Positions 1 through 9,396 of a stretch of 64,000 nucleotides of DNA are shown here, in pieces. A program made the translations under genes and the position numbers. Every line of letters starts with the position of its first letter. The first letter of the stretch is position 1. The notes under the pieces are model-generated. The model was not told where the DNA came from. It saw nothing but the letters and a program-made list of their open reading frames with translations, and searched no databases. The DNA comes from Streptococcus parauberis NCFD 2020 (GTDB lineage Bacteria > Bacillota > Bacilli > Lactobacillales > Streptococcaceae): contig NZ_AEUT02000001.1 in the NCBI RefSeq assembly GCF_000187935.1, forward strand, positions 992,001 to 1,056,000, read 5' to 3'.

Positions 1-175
1 AGTTACCAACTTGTGGTCCATTACCATGTGTAACGATTACTTCGTTACCATCTTGGATCAATTTAACAAGTGATTTTGAAGTTGAAATTAATGCTTCTTG
101 TTGTGCTTTAGCTGATGCATCTGTTGAAAGAATGGCATTACCACCTAATGCTACAACAATCTTTTGTTTAGTCAT
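1..175 (-). CDS. arcC: Carbamate kinase, N-terminal part (cut by window edge)
   Basis: Only the first 58 codons are in the window. The frame starts [16 protein letters not shown] and continues to [13 protein letters not shown], both hallmark carbamate kinase segments (phosphate-binding GGNA loop and the HGNGPQVG motif). The enzyme makes ATP and bicarbonate/ammonia from carbamoyl phosphate and ADP, the last and energy-yielding step of the arginine deiminase pathway, in the cytoplasm. It lies downstream of the arcT-like peptidase gene by 23 bp, in the same direction, so it is the last visible gene of the ADI operon. A GAGGAG-like ribosome site precedes the ATG. Confidence 0.93.
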   Translation of the reverse strand, partial: MTKQKIVVALGGNAILSTDASAKAQQEALISTSKSLVKLIQDGNEVIVTHGNGPQVGN

Positions 176-198
176 ACGTTTTTTCTCCTCATAATTAA

Positions 199-1530
199 TT
201 ATCGCGTTAGACGGAAAACAGTTTCCGCATAGATGTCCATTGCCTTGAAAGCATCTTCTAAAACGATGTTTTCATTTTCTTGATGTTCTGTTTGAACAGA
301 ATCTGGGAACAAAGCCCCAAATGCCACACAATTTGGCATTGTTCGTGCAAAAGTAGCTCCACCAGATGAGACAGCTGGACTTTGATCACCAGTTTTTTCT
401 CTGTATACATCTAATAGTGTTGTAACAAGTTCACTATCTATTGGAACATATAATGGTGCTAAATAATCAAATTCTTCATAAGTTAGGCCATATTCTTTTG
501 CTTTTGCTGTTAATTGTTGAACAAGTTGATCTTTATCAGCTAAAACTGGGATACGAATATCGAGACGAACTTCTGTTTGATCTTTATTCAAGGTTAATCC
601 AGCAGCATTAAAGCTTAAGTTCCCTGATGGCTCGTCTTGGACATCTCCAAAGATATTAAATCCTCTACCATCTTCATCAACAACATTTGCTAAGAAATCA
701 ATTACAGGTTCATCAACATGTGCGTCAAGTGATTTTGCAAGACGAACAAGTGCATTGATACCAAATTGAGCATCTTTAGAATGTTGGGCAAGACCATAAA
801 CGGTAACTTTCCCATCTTTTTCAACATATTCAAAATCAAGACGGTTTAACTCTTCTTTAACTTGACCAAGATATTCACCACGATATGAAGCTCGGGCTGG
901 CACGACATTGTAGGCTTTTCCAGCTTCAATTTCAAGAGTATCAGAACCATCACCAACTAGTTTTGCTTGCAATAAACCTTTTTCAGCATAAATAAGAGGG
1001 AAGCTTGAATCAGGAGCAAAGCCAAAAGTGGCTTGTTCTTCTTTTTCATTATAACGGTTCAAACAGCGCCATAATGTTTCTTCATCAGTTCCAAAAATGA
1101 ATCTAATGCGTTTATTGAAGGTTACACCTGCATCCATAAGAGATTTAACTGCAAACAAGGCTAACATTGATGGACCTTTATCATCTTGTGTACCTCGTCC
1201 ATAGAGATGACCATCTACTTCGACACATTCAAATGGATCTGTCTTCCAAAGACTACGATCTCCTTCAGGAACAACGTCCAAGTGACAAAGTATAGCTAAC
1301 ATTTCTTTATCTTGACCGTATTCAGCATAGCCATAATAACCGTCAGGATCTTTATAAGTTTTAAACCCTAACTCCTCACAGAGTTGTAAAGTTCTTTCTA
1401 AGACATCAGAGATTGCTTGCCCAAATGGGGTACCATTTTCCCCTTCGTTACAAACTGAAGGATAAGATACAATTGTTTTGATTGCTTCTACACATGCATC
1501 TTGATGATCTTTGGTAATATAGGACTTCAT
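199..1530 (-). CDS. arcT: M20-family dipeptidase of the ADI operon (arcT-like)
   Basis: 443-residue M20 metallopeptidase of the Xaa-His dipeptidase/PepV-like kind. The first metal-binding motif HLDVVPEGD begins at His83; the GTQDDKGP segment gives the bridging Asp near 116; DEE near 149-151 supplies the catalytic and metal-binding acids. A lid domain sits between about 195 and 320. Family knowledge: such enzymes release amino acids from small peptides. Position between arcD and arcC suggests it feeds peptide-derived arginine to the pathway; streptococcal annotations often call it ArcT although it is not an aminotransferase. It is cytoplasmic, with no signal peptide. The function is known at family level only. 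Confidence 0.85.
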   Translation of the reverse strand: MKSYITKDHQDACVEAIKTIVSYPSVCNEGENGTPFGQAISDVLERTLQLCEELGFKTYKDPDGYYGYAEYGQDKEMLAILCHLDVVPEGDRSLWKTDPFECVEVDGHLYGRGTQDDKGPSMLALFAVKSLMDAGVTFNKRIRFIFGTDEETLWRCLNRYNEKEEQATFGFAPDSSFPLIYAEKGLLQAKLVGDGSDTLEIEAGKAYNVVPARASYRGEYLGQVKEELNRLDFEYVEKDGKVTVYGLAQHSKDAQFGINALVRLAKSLDAHVDEPVIDFLANVVDEDGRGFNIFGDVQDEPSGNLSFNAAGLTLNKDQTEVRLDIRIPVLADKDQLVQQLTAKAKEYGLTYEEFDYLAPLYVPIDSELVTTLLDVYREKTGDQSPAVSSGGATFARTMPNCVAFGALFPDSVQTEHQENENIVLEDAFKAMDIYAETVFRLTR

Positions 1531-1559
1531 ATTCTTTTACCTCCCATTGTCTTCAATTA

Positions 1560-3056
1560 TTAGATGAAGAATGTCGCAATCAGCATAACAGCAAGGCTGA
1601 CTACCATTACTAAAACGATAAATTTAGTTACAAATTTCCACCAAGTTGCAATATCAACTTTACCAAGAGCTAAAGCACCCATAACGATTGCTGAAGTTGG
1701 CGATACGATGTTAAGTACACCTGAAGCTGATTGGAATGCAGTAATTACCAAGTGAGCTGGTACATGTGAGAATTGGCCTAGAGGTGCCATGATACCCATT
1801 GTCGCTCCAGCGAGACCTGAAGTTGATGGAATTAAGAATGACATTGGTAAGTAGAATAAGTAAGTTAAGATTACGAATACTTGTGAAGATAGACCTGAAA
1901 GTCCTTTCTCACCCCAAGAAAGAATCGTTGAAGTAATCATACCATCGTTCATGATAACTTGGATACCACGTGCTACCGCACAGATAATTGCTACACCAAG
2001 TAAATCAGCTGCTCCTGCGATGAATGAAGAAATGAAATCTTCTTCTTTCATTCTATAAACCATTGCTGCCAAGATAGACATCATTATGAAGAGCATAGAA
2101 ATTTCTGGGAAATACCAGTAACCTAATTGCAACATGTCTTTACCAAGGAATGTATTAAGTCCAGGAGTTCCTACAAGTGCATTGTTGATATTTGTAAATA
2201 ATTTTATACCAAAGTCTTCCCAAGGAATAAGACTAAGAATCATGATTAAGAATGTAATGATGAAAATCCACAATACATGACCTTGACGTTTAGTCATATC
2301 TTCGCCTTGGTTTTCAAGTTTAAACAATTCTTTATGTTCTGCCATTTTATCAGCAATAAGTGATTGGCTTGGATCTTTTTCAATTTTGTCAGCATAACTG
2401 TGAACGTACCAAACTGAAATAGCCACTAAGACAACCCATTGAATAATACGCCAAATCATACCATCTGCAATAGAGACACCGGCTGCGTCAGCTGCTACCC
2501 CTGTTGCGAATGGATTGATTGTTGAAGCCAAACATCCAATCTGGGAACCAATAAGGATGATTGAAACGGCGACAAGTGTATCAAAACCAACGGCAATCAT
2601 TACAGGAATTAGTAATGGATAGAAAGCCATTGTCTCTTCACCCATACCATAAGTTGTTCCACCTAATGCAAAGATAGGAATCAAAATGGCAATGAGCATC
2701 TTTTCTCTGCCTTTATTTTTCTTAACAACAGATGCAATACCTTGGTCAAGAGCACCTGTTTTATTAATAACACCTAAGAATCCACCAACCATTAGGATAA
2801 AGAATGAAACTTGGATTGCGCCATCAGTTTTATCTGTACCTAACATACCGCGAACAGGTGCCATGAAGACATCATATAAACCTTGAGGATTTGATTTAAC
2901 AGCATGATAAGTTCCAGAAATAACGGCACCATCTTTAGTTGTATCATAGGCTCCGGCCGGGATAACCCAAGTCAAAACTGCCATAATAGCAATGATGATA
3001 AAAAGAACTGTGTAAGAAGAAGGAATGCTAAAGCCCCGTTTTTTTTGTTCTTCCAT
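1560..3056 (-). CDS. arcD: Arginine/ornithine antiporter, YfcC family
   Basis: 498-residue polytopic membrane protein, about 12 hydrophobic segments, with the YfcC-type start MEEQKKRGFSIPSSYTVLF. It exchanges external arginine for ornithine, so no net energy is spent on uptake. An open frame extends 25 codons further upstream (to 3131), but that part runs through the arcB-arcD hairpin; the ATG at 3056 has an AGAGG ribosome site at the right distance and is preferred. It follows arcB in the operon after a strong intercistronic hairpin, so it is probably expressed below arcA and arcB. Confidence 0.9.
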   Translation of the reverse strand: MEEQKKRGFSIPSSYTVLFIIIAIMAVLTWVIPAGAYDTTKDGAVISGTYHAVKSNPQGLYDVFMAPVRGMLGTDKTDGAIQVSFFILMVGGFLGVINKTGALDQGIASVVKKNKGREKMLIAILIPIFALGGTTYGMGEETMAFYPLLIPVMIAVGFDTLVAVSIILIGSQIGCLASTINPFATGVAADAAGVSIADGMIWRIIQWVVLVAISVWYVHSYADKIEKDPSQSLIADKMAEHKELFKLENQGEDMTKRQGHVLWIFIITFLIMILSLIPWEDFGIKLFTNINNALVGTPGLNTFLGKDMLQLGYWYFPEISMLFIMMSILAAMVYRMKEEDFISSFIAGAADLLGVAIICAVARGIQVIMNDGMITSTILSWGEKGLSGLSSQVFVILTYLFYLPMSFLIPSTSGLAGATMGIMAPLGQFSHVPAHLVITAFQSASGVLNIVSPTSAIVMGALALGKVDIATWWKFVTKFIVLVMVVSLAVMLIATFFI

Positions 3057-3086
3057 TTTATTTACCTCTAATTTTAAAAAATAAAA

Positions 3087-3129
3087 GGTCGTTCTGGTTC
3101 TGGTAAGTGTTGCCAGATCCAGAACGACC
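3087..3129 (-). terminator. Intercistronic hairpin between arcB and arcD
   Basis: On the minus strand GGTCGTTCTGG pairs perfectly with CCAGAACGACC over 11 bp, with an inner CTGG/CCAG pair, followed by TTTTATTTTTT. This is a rho-independent terminator in form. Because arcD starts only about 30 bp further on with no clear new promoter, it probably acts as a partial terminator or mRNA-stabilising stem that sets the arcB to arcD ratio. Confidence 0.75.
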
Positions 3130-3156
3130 AAGAAATAGTTAATGTGTTATTGATGA

Positions 3157-4170
3157 TTACACTTTAGGAATGAATAGATTTCCTAGAGTTGCTGCCATAA
3201 CAGCTTTGATTGTGTGCATACGGTTTTCAGCTTGGTCAAAATGACGAGCATATTTACTACGGAATACTTCATCAGTAACTTCCATTTCTTCTACACCGTA
3301 TTTATCAGCAACATCTTTACCATAAACAGTTGTTGTATCATGGAATGCTGGTAAGCAGTGAAGGAAAATAAGGTTTTCGTTGTCTGCTTTTTTAATTAAA
3401 TCCATGTTAACTTGGAATGGTTGAAGCATTTCAACACGTTCTTTGAATTTATCTTCTTCACCCATTGATACCCAAACGTCAGTGTAAAGTACATCTGCAC
3501 CTTTAACTGCTTCATCAGCATCATCAGTAACAAGGATGCGAGCACCAGATTCTTTAGCAAAACCTTCAGCAAGTTTTACAATTTCTTCTTCTGGGAACAA
3601 TTCTTTTGGTGAGAAGATATGTACATTTACACCCATAAGTGTACCTGCAACTAATAGTGAGTTAGCAACGTTGTTACGTCCATCACCACAGTAAACAAGA
3701 GTAATGCCTTCTAATTTTCCAAAGTTTTCTTTTACAGTCAAGTAGTCAGCAAGCATTTGTGTTGGATGCCATTCATCAGTTAAACCATTCCATACTGGAA
3801 CACCTGAGAATTCACCTAATTCTTCAACCATTCTTTGGCTGAATCCACGGAATTCAATACCGTCAAACATGCGTCCAAGAACTTTAGCTGTATCTTCAGT
3901 TGATTCTTTTTTACCAAGTTGAATATCATTTGCTCCAAGGTATTCAGGGTGTGCACCTAAATCGATGGCAGCAGTTGTAAATGCGGCACGAGTACGTGTT
4001 GATGTTTTTTCAAATAATAGGGCAATGTTTTTGCCTTCTAAATAGTGATGTGGAACCCCACGTTTTTTAAGATCTTTTAAGTGTGCTGCGAAATCGATTA
4101 AATATTCAAATTCTTCGCGTGTAAAATCTTTTTCTGCTAGGAAATTGCGTCCTTGGAATACTTGAGTCAT
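3157..4170 (-). CDS. arcB: Catabolic ornithine carbamoyltransferase
   Basis: 337 residues, the usual length. The carbamoyl-phosphate motif STRTR is at 57-61, HPTQ in the middle, and the ornithine-loop HCLPAFHD near 275. It converts citrulline and phosphate to ornithine and carbamoyl phosphate in the cytoplasm, the second ADI step. Start ATG at 4170 has a GGAGAAAG ribosome site. Neighbours arcA and arcD/arcC identify it as the catabolic rather than the biosynthetic (ArgF) enzyme. Intact, no anomalies. Confidence 0.96.
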   Translation of the reverse strand: MTQVFQGRNFLAEKDFTREEFEYLIDFAAHLKDLKKRGVPHHYLEGKNIALLFEKTSTRTRAAFTTAAIDLGAHPEYLGANDIQLGKKESTEDTAKVLGRMFDGIEFRGFSQRMVEELGEFSGVPVWNGLTDEWHPTQMLADYLTVKENFGKLEGITLVYCGDGRNNVANSLLVAGTLMGVNVHIFSPKELFPEEEIVKLAEGFAKESGARILVTDDADEAVKGADVLYTDVWVSMGEEDKFKERVEMLQPFQVNMDLIKKADNENLIFLHCLPAFHDTTTVYGKDVADKYGVEEMEVTDEVFRSKYARHFDQAENRMHTIKAVMAATLGNLFIPKV

Positions 4171-4193
4171 CTTCTTTCTCCTTTGAATTCGTA

Positions 4194-4274
4194 TTATTTC
4201 TTTTTACTGTTTTTGTATAAATAGACAGCTATAAAGCCACCCATTAGTGCAGATAAGGATATAAATATGTCCAT
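4194..4274 (-). CDS. 26-residue single-span membrane protein in the ADI operon
   Basis: Short frame reading [20 protein letters not shown] and ending KNSKKK. One hydrophobic helix of about 18 residues is followed by a positive tail, typical of a small bitopic protein with a cytoplasmic C-terminus. ATG is preceded by a good GGAGAAG ribosome site at 6 bp, and it fills the otherwise empty 116-bp gap between the GNAT gene and arcB. No homolog is recognised. A role in modulating ArcD or the ADI enzymes is only a guess from position. Confidence 0.6.
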   Translation of the reverse strand: MDIFISLSALMGGFIAVYLYKNSKKK

Positions 4275-4286
4275 ATTCTTCTCCGT

Positions 4287-4721
4287 TTATCTTATTTGTT
4301 TTTGAAGTGATTGACACTTTTCACCATCTTCGATATAAATATCACCAAAAGCTTGGTAGCCGATGCTTTCATAGAATGATTTAGCAGTTAATTCGCTATG
4401 AATAACCAATCTTTCAAAGCCCTTCTCTACTGCATATTTTTCTAAGGAGTGAATCACTTGGGCACCATATCCTTTTCCTCGGTAGTTAGGAAGTGTAGCA
4501 ATTCTAGTTAAACGAGCCTCAGAATCTGTTTCGGCTAGGAAGCGCCCCGTAGAAACTGGTAGATCATCTTCATATAGAACTGAGTATATGGTCCCATTTT
4601 CGTCATTGTTGTCAAATTCGTCTTCCATCTTAATATCTTTTTCTAATACAAAGACGGAATAGCGGATAAATAAACTTGCTGCTCTTTGATAAGGTTGGCT
4701 ACCTACTTTTAATGTATTCAT
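4287..4721 (-). CDS. GNAT-family N-acetyltransferase of the ADI operon
   Basis: 144 residues. The acetyl-CoA motif A is visible as [19 protein letters not shown] (about 75-95), followed by a [11 protein letters not shown] strand and a YESIGYQ helix-strand motif typical of the C-terminus. The start lies 14 bp after the arcA stop codon, so it is cotranscribed with arcA. Streptococcal ADI operons commonly carry such a gene here; its substrate is not known. Cytoplasmic. Confidence 0.85.
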   Translation of the reverse strand: MNTLKVGSQPYQRAASLFIRYSVFVLEKDIKMEDEFDNNDENGTIYSVLYEDDLPVSTGRFLAETDSEARLTRIATLPNYRGKGYGAQVIHSLEKYAVEKGFERLVIHSELTAKSFYESIGYQAFGDIYIEDGEKCQSLQKQIR

Positions 4722-4735
4722 AACGTTAATAATAA

Positions 4736-5971
4736 TTAGAGATCTTCACGTTCAAATGGCATTGACATACAACGAGGTCCACCACGACCGCGAACTAATT
4801 CACTTCCGTTGATTTTAATCAAACGTAAACCTTTAGATTCTAAGATGGCGTTTGTGATTGTGTTACGGTTATATACTACTACAACACCTGGTGCGATAGT
4901 CAATGTGTTTGAACCATCGTTCCATTGTTCACGTCCAGCAGCAACTAAGTTATCACCACCACAACGAATCAATTCAACTTTTTCAACACCTAGGTTAGCT
5001 GCAAGTAATTCTGCTAGATCACCTTTTTCTTCGTGAATCTTAAGGTCATCGTTTTCATATGTTACAGAGTAAACACGTAGGTCGCCTTCAATTTCTGGGT
5101 GAATAGTGAATTTATCATAGTCAACCATTGTGAACACTGTATCTAAGTGCATGAATTTACGGTTGTTAGCAAATTCAAATGCCAATACTTTCTTGAAGCC
5201 AATGTTTTGTTTGAAGATGTTTACCAATAATTTTTCAATTGATGCAGCATCTGTACGTTGTGAAATACCTACAGCAAGAACATCTTTTGATAGAACAAGT
5301 TCATCTCCACCTTCTATACGAGTGTTTTCGCTACGGTCATAAACCATAGGAACTTTTTCACCACCGTAAACTGGGTGATATGTGAAAATATATTTTCCGT
5401 ATAATGTTTCGCGGTTACGTGTTTCAGAGAACATGTGGTTAAGTGATACACCTTCACCAATTGTTGCAAATGGATCGCGAGTGAAATAAAGGTTAGGCAT
5501 TGGATCAATTGCGAATGGGTAGTTAGATTCAACAAGGTCAGTCAATCCTTTTTCTTCAGCAGCAATTTCTGGAAGTTCAGATTTTTGAACTCCTGCCATT
5601 GTTTTGTCAATCAATTCTTGGTTATCTTTGATAGCCATCAAGAATTCACGAATCGCAATTTTAGTAGCACGACCTCTGATATTAGCTTCTGAAATGTATT
5701 CGTCAATGAATTGTTCACGAACTTCATCATTAATTAAAGATTCAGCAGCCAATTTTTCTAAGTAAAGTACTTCTACGCCTTCATTTCTTAACGCTTCTGC
5801 AAACGCATCATGTTCTTTCTGAGCATCCTCCAAATAAGGAATATCATCAAACAAAAGTCTTTCTAAATAGTCTGGCATCAAGTTTTCGATTTCTTTACCA
5901 GGTCTGTGTAGTAAAACTTTTTTAAGTTTCCCAATTTCAGAATAAACATGAATCGGTGATTTAGCAGTCAT
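4736..5971 (-). CDS. arcA: Arginine deiminase
   Basis: 411 residues, full length. Hydrolyses arginine to citrulline and ammonia, the first ADI step, giving acid tolerance and ATP together with arcB/arcC. Visible motifs: FTRDPF near 165, [10 protein letters not shown] carrying the catalytic His/Asp, and [13 protein letters not shown] at the C-terminus with the nucleophile Cys401. The start [14 protein letters not shown] is preceded by AGAAAGAGG. In group A streptococci the same protein is known as streptococcal acid glycoprotein. It heads the operon; regulation by carbon source and arginine is suggested by the upstream sites. Confidence 0.97.
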   Translation of the reverse strand: MTAKSPIHVYSEIGKLKKVLLHRPGKEIENLMPDYLERLLFDDIPYLEDAQKEHDAFAEALRNEGVEVLYLEKLAAESLINDEVREQFIDEYISEANIRGRATKIAIREFLMAIKDNQELIDKTMAGVQKSELPEIAAEEKGLTDLVESNYPFAIDPMPNLYFTRDPFATIGEGVSLNHMFSETRNRETLYGKYIFTYHPVYGGEKVPMVYDRSENTRIEGGDELVLSKDVLAVGISQRTDAASIEKLLVNIFKQNIGFKKVLAFEFANNRKFMHLDTVFTMVDYDKFTIHPEIEGDLRVYSVTYENDDLKIHEEKGDLAELLAANLGVEKVELIRCGGDNLVAAGREQWNDGSNTLTIAPGVVVVYNRNTITNAILESKGLRLIKINGSELVRGRGGPRCMSMPFEREDL

Positions 5972-6002
5972 AAGTAATACCTCTTTCTAAATGTGATAAG
6001 TT

Positions 6003-6035
6003 GTGAATTCACGTTTCAAGGTTTTCTAAACCTTG
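6003..6035 (-). promoter_or_regulatory. Palindromes in the arcA leader
   Basis: Two exact dyads lie 30-65 bp before the arcA start: GTGAATTCAC (6003-6012) and an 8-bp inverted repeat CAAGGTTT/AAACCTTG with a 3-base loop (6017-6035). They could be binding sites for the adjacent Crp/Fnr-type regulator or a short leader hairpin; there is no run of T that would make it a terminator. Confidence 0.4.
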
Positions 6036-6096
6036 CTTACATTTATAGTTTACCTTTTATAGTTGAAAAAAATGGGAATTCCTTCACTAATTTTTG

Positions 6097-6110
6097 TGTA
6101 ATCGTTTACA
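6097..6110. promoter_or_regulatory. Catabolite-responsive element (cre) upstream of arcA
   Basis: TGTAATCGTTTACA matches the CcpA consensus TGWNANCGNTNWCA at every specified position. It lies about 126 bp upstream of the arcA start in the 283-bp gap between arcA and the Crp/Fnr gene. A second, degenerate cre-like box with two mismatches is at 6143-6156. Glucose repression of ADI operons through CcpA is established in streptococci, so this is the expected site. The rest of the gap is AT-rich and may hold ArgR boxes. Confidence 0.75.
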
Positions 6111-6254
6111 CTTTGCTGTCTCGAAATCTATATTTATAAATTTGTATACGTTTACTTGTAAGTTTCTTGCATTTTTTCGTAAAAATTTATGTTTATAAAT
6201 TTAAAATAAATGTAAAAAAGTTTAAAAAATCGAAAAAAATATAGTTTTTCGATT

Positions 6255-6935
6255 TTAACTTGTATAATTCATAAAATAGTCTTTATCAAGGAAAGTTAAG
6301 TACTTCCCTTTTGACTCAATTAGCTGATCTTTCTTCAGTTGCCTAAGTACGTGACTTACAGTTTCTCTAGTGGTCCCACTCATACTAGCAATATCACTAC
6401 TTGTTAATTGGAAGGGGATACTACCATCATCTTTAGCCATTTCAATTAGTAAAATACCTAGTGATTGCACAACTCGTGAAGTGGCACTTGATGTAATTAA
6501 ATTTCTTACTCTTAACTCATGTAATTCTAGTAAACGAGATATTTTACTATAAAGATGTATCATTTGTGTTTGATTGGTTAATGAGAATTTTTCATATAGG
6601 TCTGTAGGAATATAATAGTAAGAAACTTCGGTCATCGCTACGACAGAAAAATGATAATTGGAATCATTAAATAAGCCACCATATGGAAATACAGTACCAT
6701 GTCTAATAAAATCCGTATATACAAATTCACCAGATGAGTCTGTTTGTTCAATTTTAAAGTAACCATCTGTTACTAGAAAAAGTTTGTCCCGTCGATCGCC
6801 TTCAAAAAATAAAATATGTCCTTTAGGAGCTTTACGATGTTCCATTTGTCCGACAATCTTATCAAATTCTTCAATTGAAAAAAACTTAAAATCATCTAAT
6901 TTTCTAAGGTATTGATAATCTTCTCTTTTAATCAA
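6255..6935 (-). CDS. Crp/Fnr-family regulator of the ADI operon (ArcR-like)
   Basis: 226 residues from a TTG start at 6935, which has a perfect AGGAGGT ribosome site 6-7 bp upstream; an ATG 30 codons further up (7025) has no ribosome site and runs into the argR promoter. An N-terminal cyclic-nucleotide-type beta barrel (about 20-130, GHILFFEGDRRDKLFLV) is followed by a dimerisation helix and a C-terminal winged helix (TSSDIASMSGTTRETVSHVL, about 175-195). No Fnr-type cysteine cluster is seen, so it is the cysteine-free class. Divergent from argR and just upstream of arcA, it most likely activates the ADI operon. Confidence 0.85.
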   Translation of the reverse strand: MIKREDYQYLRKLDDFKFFSIEEFDKIVGQMEHRKAPKGHILFFEGDRRDKLFLVTDGYFKIEQTDSSGEFVYTDFIRHGTVFPYGGLFNDSNYHFSVVAMTEVSYYYIPTDLYEKFSLTNQTQMIHLYSKISRLLELHELRVRNLITSSATSRVVQSLGILLIEMAKDDGSIPFQLTSSDIASMSGTTRETVSHVLRQLKKDQLIESKGKYLTFLDKDYFMNYTS

Positions 6936-7011
6936 ATTCGACCTCCTATTTTTCTCGAGTACTTCTATTCTATCATAATGCGAACGTTTGTGAAAGCGGT
7001 TCAGAAAAAAC

Positions 7012-7040
7012 TTTACAGTAAACAATCTTTTTGATATACT
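7012..7040 (+). promoter_or_regulatory. Promoter of argR
   Basis: TTTACA (7012-7017) and TATACT (7035-7040) are separated by 17 bp and sit 38 bp before the preferred argR start. The downstream TTTGCATTAAAT stretch resembles half an ARG box, so autoregulation is possible. Confidence 0.6.
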
Positions 7041-7077
7041 CTGGTTAATATTTGCATTAAATTAAAGGAAAATGAAA

Positions 7078-7551
7078 ATGAATAAAAAAGAGACTAGGCA
7101 CCAACTGATTCGTTCTTTAATCTCAGAAACAACTATTCATACCCAACAAGAACTACAAGATCGCCTTAAAAAAAATGGAATCCATATCACACAAGCAACC
7201 CTATCTCGTGATATGAAAGAACTTAACTTGGTAAAAGTATCTAACGGAACAGAAACCCATTATGAAGCTTTATCTATTTCTCAAAGCCGTTGGGAACATC
7301 GCTTGCGCTTTTACATGGAGGATGCCCTTGTGATGCTTCGCGTGGTTCAAAATCAAATTGTCCTAAAAACCTTACCAGGACTTGCCCAATCATTTGGGTC
7401 TATCCTAGATGCCATGCAAATTCCAGAAATCGTAGCCACCGTCTGCGGAGACGATACCTGCCTAATTGTCTGCGAAGACCACGAAGCAGCCCAAAGTTGT
7501 TATGAAACATTAAGTCATTACACCCCACCATTCTTTTTTAGTAATAAGTAA
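7078..7551 (+). CDS. argR: Arginine repressor ArgR
   Basis: 157 residues from the ATG at 7078 (AAAGGA lies 8 bp upstream); an ATG two codons earlier at 7072 is too close to the ribosome site. The N-terminal winged helix ([20 protein letters not shown], then [17 protein letters not shown]) contains the SR recognition motif. The C-terminal oligomerisation and arginine-binding domain ends with the [11 protein letters not shown] segment, with the conserved GDDT. ArgR hexamers bind ARG boxes when arginine is present; in lactic acid bacteria a pair of paralogs often controls arc and arg genes. Convergent with the B3/B4 gene across a terminator. Confidence 0.93.
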   Translation: MNKKETRHQLIRSLISETTIHTQQELQDRLKKNGIHITQATLSRDMKELNLVKVSNGTETHYEALSISQSRWEHRLRFYMEDALVMLRVVQNQIVLKTLPGLAQSFGSILDAMQIPEIVATVCGDDTCLIVCEDHEAAQSCYETLSHYTPPFFFSNK

Positions 7552-7580
7552 AGGACAAGCTCTCACTTGTCCTTTTTCTT
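7551..7580 (+). terminator. Terminator of argR
   Basis: AAGGACAAG (7551-7559) pairs with CTTGTCCTT (7566-7574) around a 6-base loop and is followed by TTTC. It separates argR from the convergent B3/B4 gene. Confidence 0.85.
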
Positions 7581-8283
7581 ATAATTGAATACTTGAGAGT
7601 GACTTGTCTAAAATATACATTTCTGTCTCGGCACCTAAATTAAGTTTGGCTTGGCCTTCGATGAATGACAGAGCTTCTTGCATGCGGTCTGCATCAGCTG
7701 GGTTAATGGCTTCAATAACCACAAAAGCATTGGTTGTGTGTGGTTGAATCATCGTCCGCTCGCCATCACGCCAATTAAGACAACGACAAACCGCGCCCGC
7801 TTCATCCTTGTAGCAAAGCTCATTAGGAAGCGTTGGATTGTTCTTCTCATCACCAATCAGATAGAATTCATCACCACCATCAGTGATTGTCAAACGCAAA
7901 TCACCAACAAAACGATCAATATCTTCTGCTCCAACCGGTAAACCAAAACGCAAGCTTGCAGCATTATAGATGTCTACTAATGGATCAATTGAAGGAATCA
8001 TTTGCCCATTAGAAACACGCTTCAAAAGGGCTTCAATGCTTGAACGGACACCTTTTTTCGTTTTAAATTTTTGATAAGCCTTACGATAAGTTTGAACGAC
8101 TTCACTGTCACTGAAATTCTCTTCATCAATATAGACTTTCGCTAATTTGTGACTTTCTTCCAAAAGTGCTTTAATTTCAGAATTTGATTCGCCTAAACCA
8201 TCATAATTTTTCAAAAGCAAGACACCTAATTTGGCATCAGGAAAAATTTCCCAGAAGCTTTGATCTGCAATAAATTGTGACAT
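7579..8283 (-). CDS. B3/B4 (PheT-like editing) domain protein
   Basis: 234 residues. From about residue 60 the sequence has the layout of the tRNA-binding B3/B4 domain of phenylalanyl-tRNA synthetase beta chain: SIDPLVDIYNAASLRFGLPVG, then DLRLTITDGG and a final strand pair with CRCLNWRDGERTMI. Free-standing proteins of this family occur in many Firmicutes and may clear misacylated tRNA; the exact role is unknown. The gene is 14 bp downstream of the YjbR-EVE-like gene, so probably cotranscribed. Confidence 0.8.
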   Translation of the reverse strand: MSQFIADQSFWEIFPDAKLGVLLLKNYDGLGESNSEIKALLEESHKLAKVYIDEENFSDSEVVQTYRKAYQKFKTKKGVRSSIEALLKRVSNGQMIPSIDPLVDIYNAASLRFGLPVGAEDIDRFVGDLRLTITDGGDEFYLIGDEKNNPTLPNELCYKDEAGAVCRCLNWRDGERTMIQPHTTNAFVVIEAINPADADRMQEALSFIEGQAKLNLGAETEMYILDKSLSSIQL

Positions 8284-8297
8284 AATTAGTCTCCTTT

Positions 8298-9380
8298 TTA
8301 ATATTTTTCTTTTAATAACTGGTGTGATTTTAAGTAAGTAAGCAAATCAGGGTGAACCCTCCGCGGACCACGAACGGCAGTCACCCCATGAGCTTTCATC
8401 ACATCAAAAGTAATCTGATTGTCTGGATAATATTCAAGCATCCGTAGCCGCATCAACTGATTGATCCCCGTTTTCTTGCGGTAGCCATTATTAGGGATAT
8501 TGGCTTCCAAAACCTGACAGGCATAACGAATGGCTTTGGTCGGCGCCGTAATATAGATAAAGAGGTAATCACCAGCTTTGATGCTGGCTTTTTGCGTCCA
8601 GAGAATCACTGGATTGGCTGCAAATTCGCGATCTATATCATAGTACTTGAGATTTGCTGGAATCACCCAGTAATCTGGGCCACCTTCAGGATTCGCTAAT
8701 GCTGAGGGAGCAACCAAACGTCGACTCTCACTCAGCAATCTCCATAAGACTTGGTCTGAGATCTGGTCATCTAAAAGGACCGAAACCCAGGATTTTTTGG
8801 ACATGTGGTAGGCGGGGTAGACGCCTTCAAGCGCCAGCAATTCCGCCATATCCGAAGGCTTGACCTTGAGATTGACCACCTCAAAATCCTTGTCCTTCTT
8901 GTCGTCGGCAATCCCCTCTAACTTTTCTCCCTTAGCCGGATAAACCAAGGCGTACCACTTGCCAGCCACCCGGTAAGAAGTGTACTCATTGGCTTTTTCG
9001 AAGGGTTTGTCCCAAGAATCGCCGAAGCTGTCAGCGATTTTTGTAGCCATTCTGTTCATTTGAGTAGATAAGAATGGCATCTCCTGACAGCAGCGCCCAG
9101 TAAAATCCTCAAGCACTTCTGTATAGGCCTGTCGGACTTCTGCCACATAGCCAGAACGGTTATTAGCATAGATGGCGTGGTAGGGTTCATTCATATCCAG
9201 GTCTATGATATTTGTTTCAATCTGCTTATTAGAAAAGACTGTAATGTTAACCTGAAAAGCTCCATCCATAATGGTCGTTTGGTAAGTATAGGATTGATCT
9301 GGTTGCTTTATAAAACCAAAATCGGCAAGTAAATTATAATCAACTACTTGTTTGGAAAATAGTAAAGCGGGATTAAACAT
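8298..9380 (-). CDS. MmcQ/YjbR-like protein with a C-terminal EVE/PUA-like domain
   Basis: 360 residues in three parts. About 1-120 is an unassigned N-terminal region. About 130-225 matches MmcQ/YjbR proteins: YRVAGKWYALVYP, VNLKVKPSDMAELL, YPAYHMSKKSWVSVLLD. About 235-355 starts DYWVIPANLKYYDI and has QKASIKAGDYLFIYITAP, the order of motifs seen in EVE/PUA-like modified-nucleotide readers. The combination suggests nucleic acid binding, but no substrate can be named. It lies in a minus-strand run between the CorA-like gene and the B3/B4 gene. Confidence 0.7.
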   Translation of the reverse strand: MFNPALLFSKQVVDYNLLADFGFIKQPDQSYTYQTTIMDGAFQVNITVFSNKQIETNIIDLDMNEPYHAIYANNRSGYVAEVRQAYTEVLEDFTGRCCQEMPFLSTQMNRMATKIADSFGDSWDKPFEKANEYTSYRVAGKWYALVYPAKGEKLEGIADDKKDKDFEVVNLKVKPSDMAELLALEGVYPAYHMSKKSWVSVLLDDQISDQVLWRLLSESRRLVAPSALANPEGGPDYWVIPANLKYYDIDREFAANPVILWTQKASIKAGDYLFIYITAPTKAIRYACQVLEANIPNNGYRKKTGINQLMRLRMLEYYPDNQITFDVMKAHGVTAVRGPRRVHPDLLTYLKSHQLLKEKY

Positions 9381-9396
9381 AGCTTCCTTTCATTAC

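Noticed and set aside
3057..3131. 25-residue N-terminal extension of ArcD
   Set aside because: It is encoded by the arcB-arcD hairpin; ATG 3056 has a proper ribosome site and gives the family-typical start.
6961..6999. Second cre box near TGAAAGCGGTTCAG upstream of the arcR-type gene
   Set aside because: The last three consensus positions do not match; not called.
6936..7025. N-terminal extension of the Crp/Fnr regulator to an ATG at 7025
   Set aside because: No ribosome site; it would overlap the argR promoter. TTG at 6935 has a perfect AGGAGGT.
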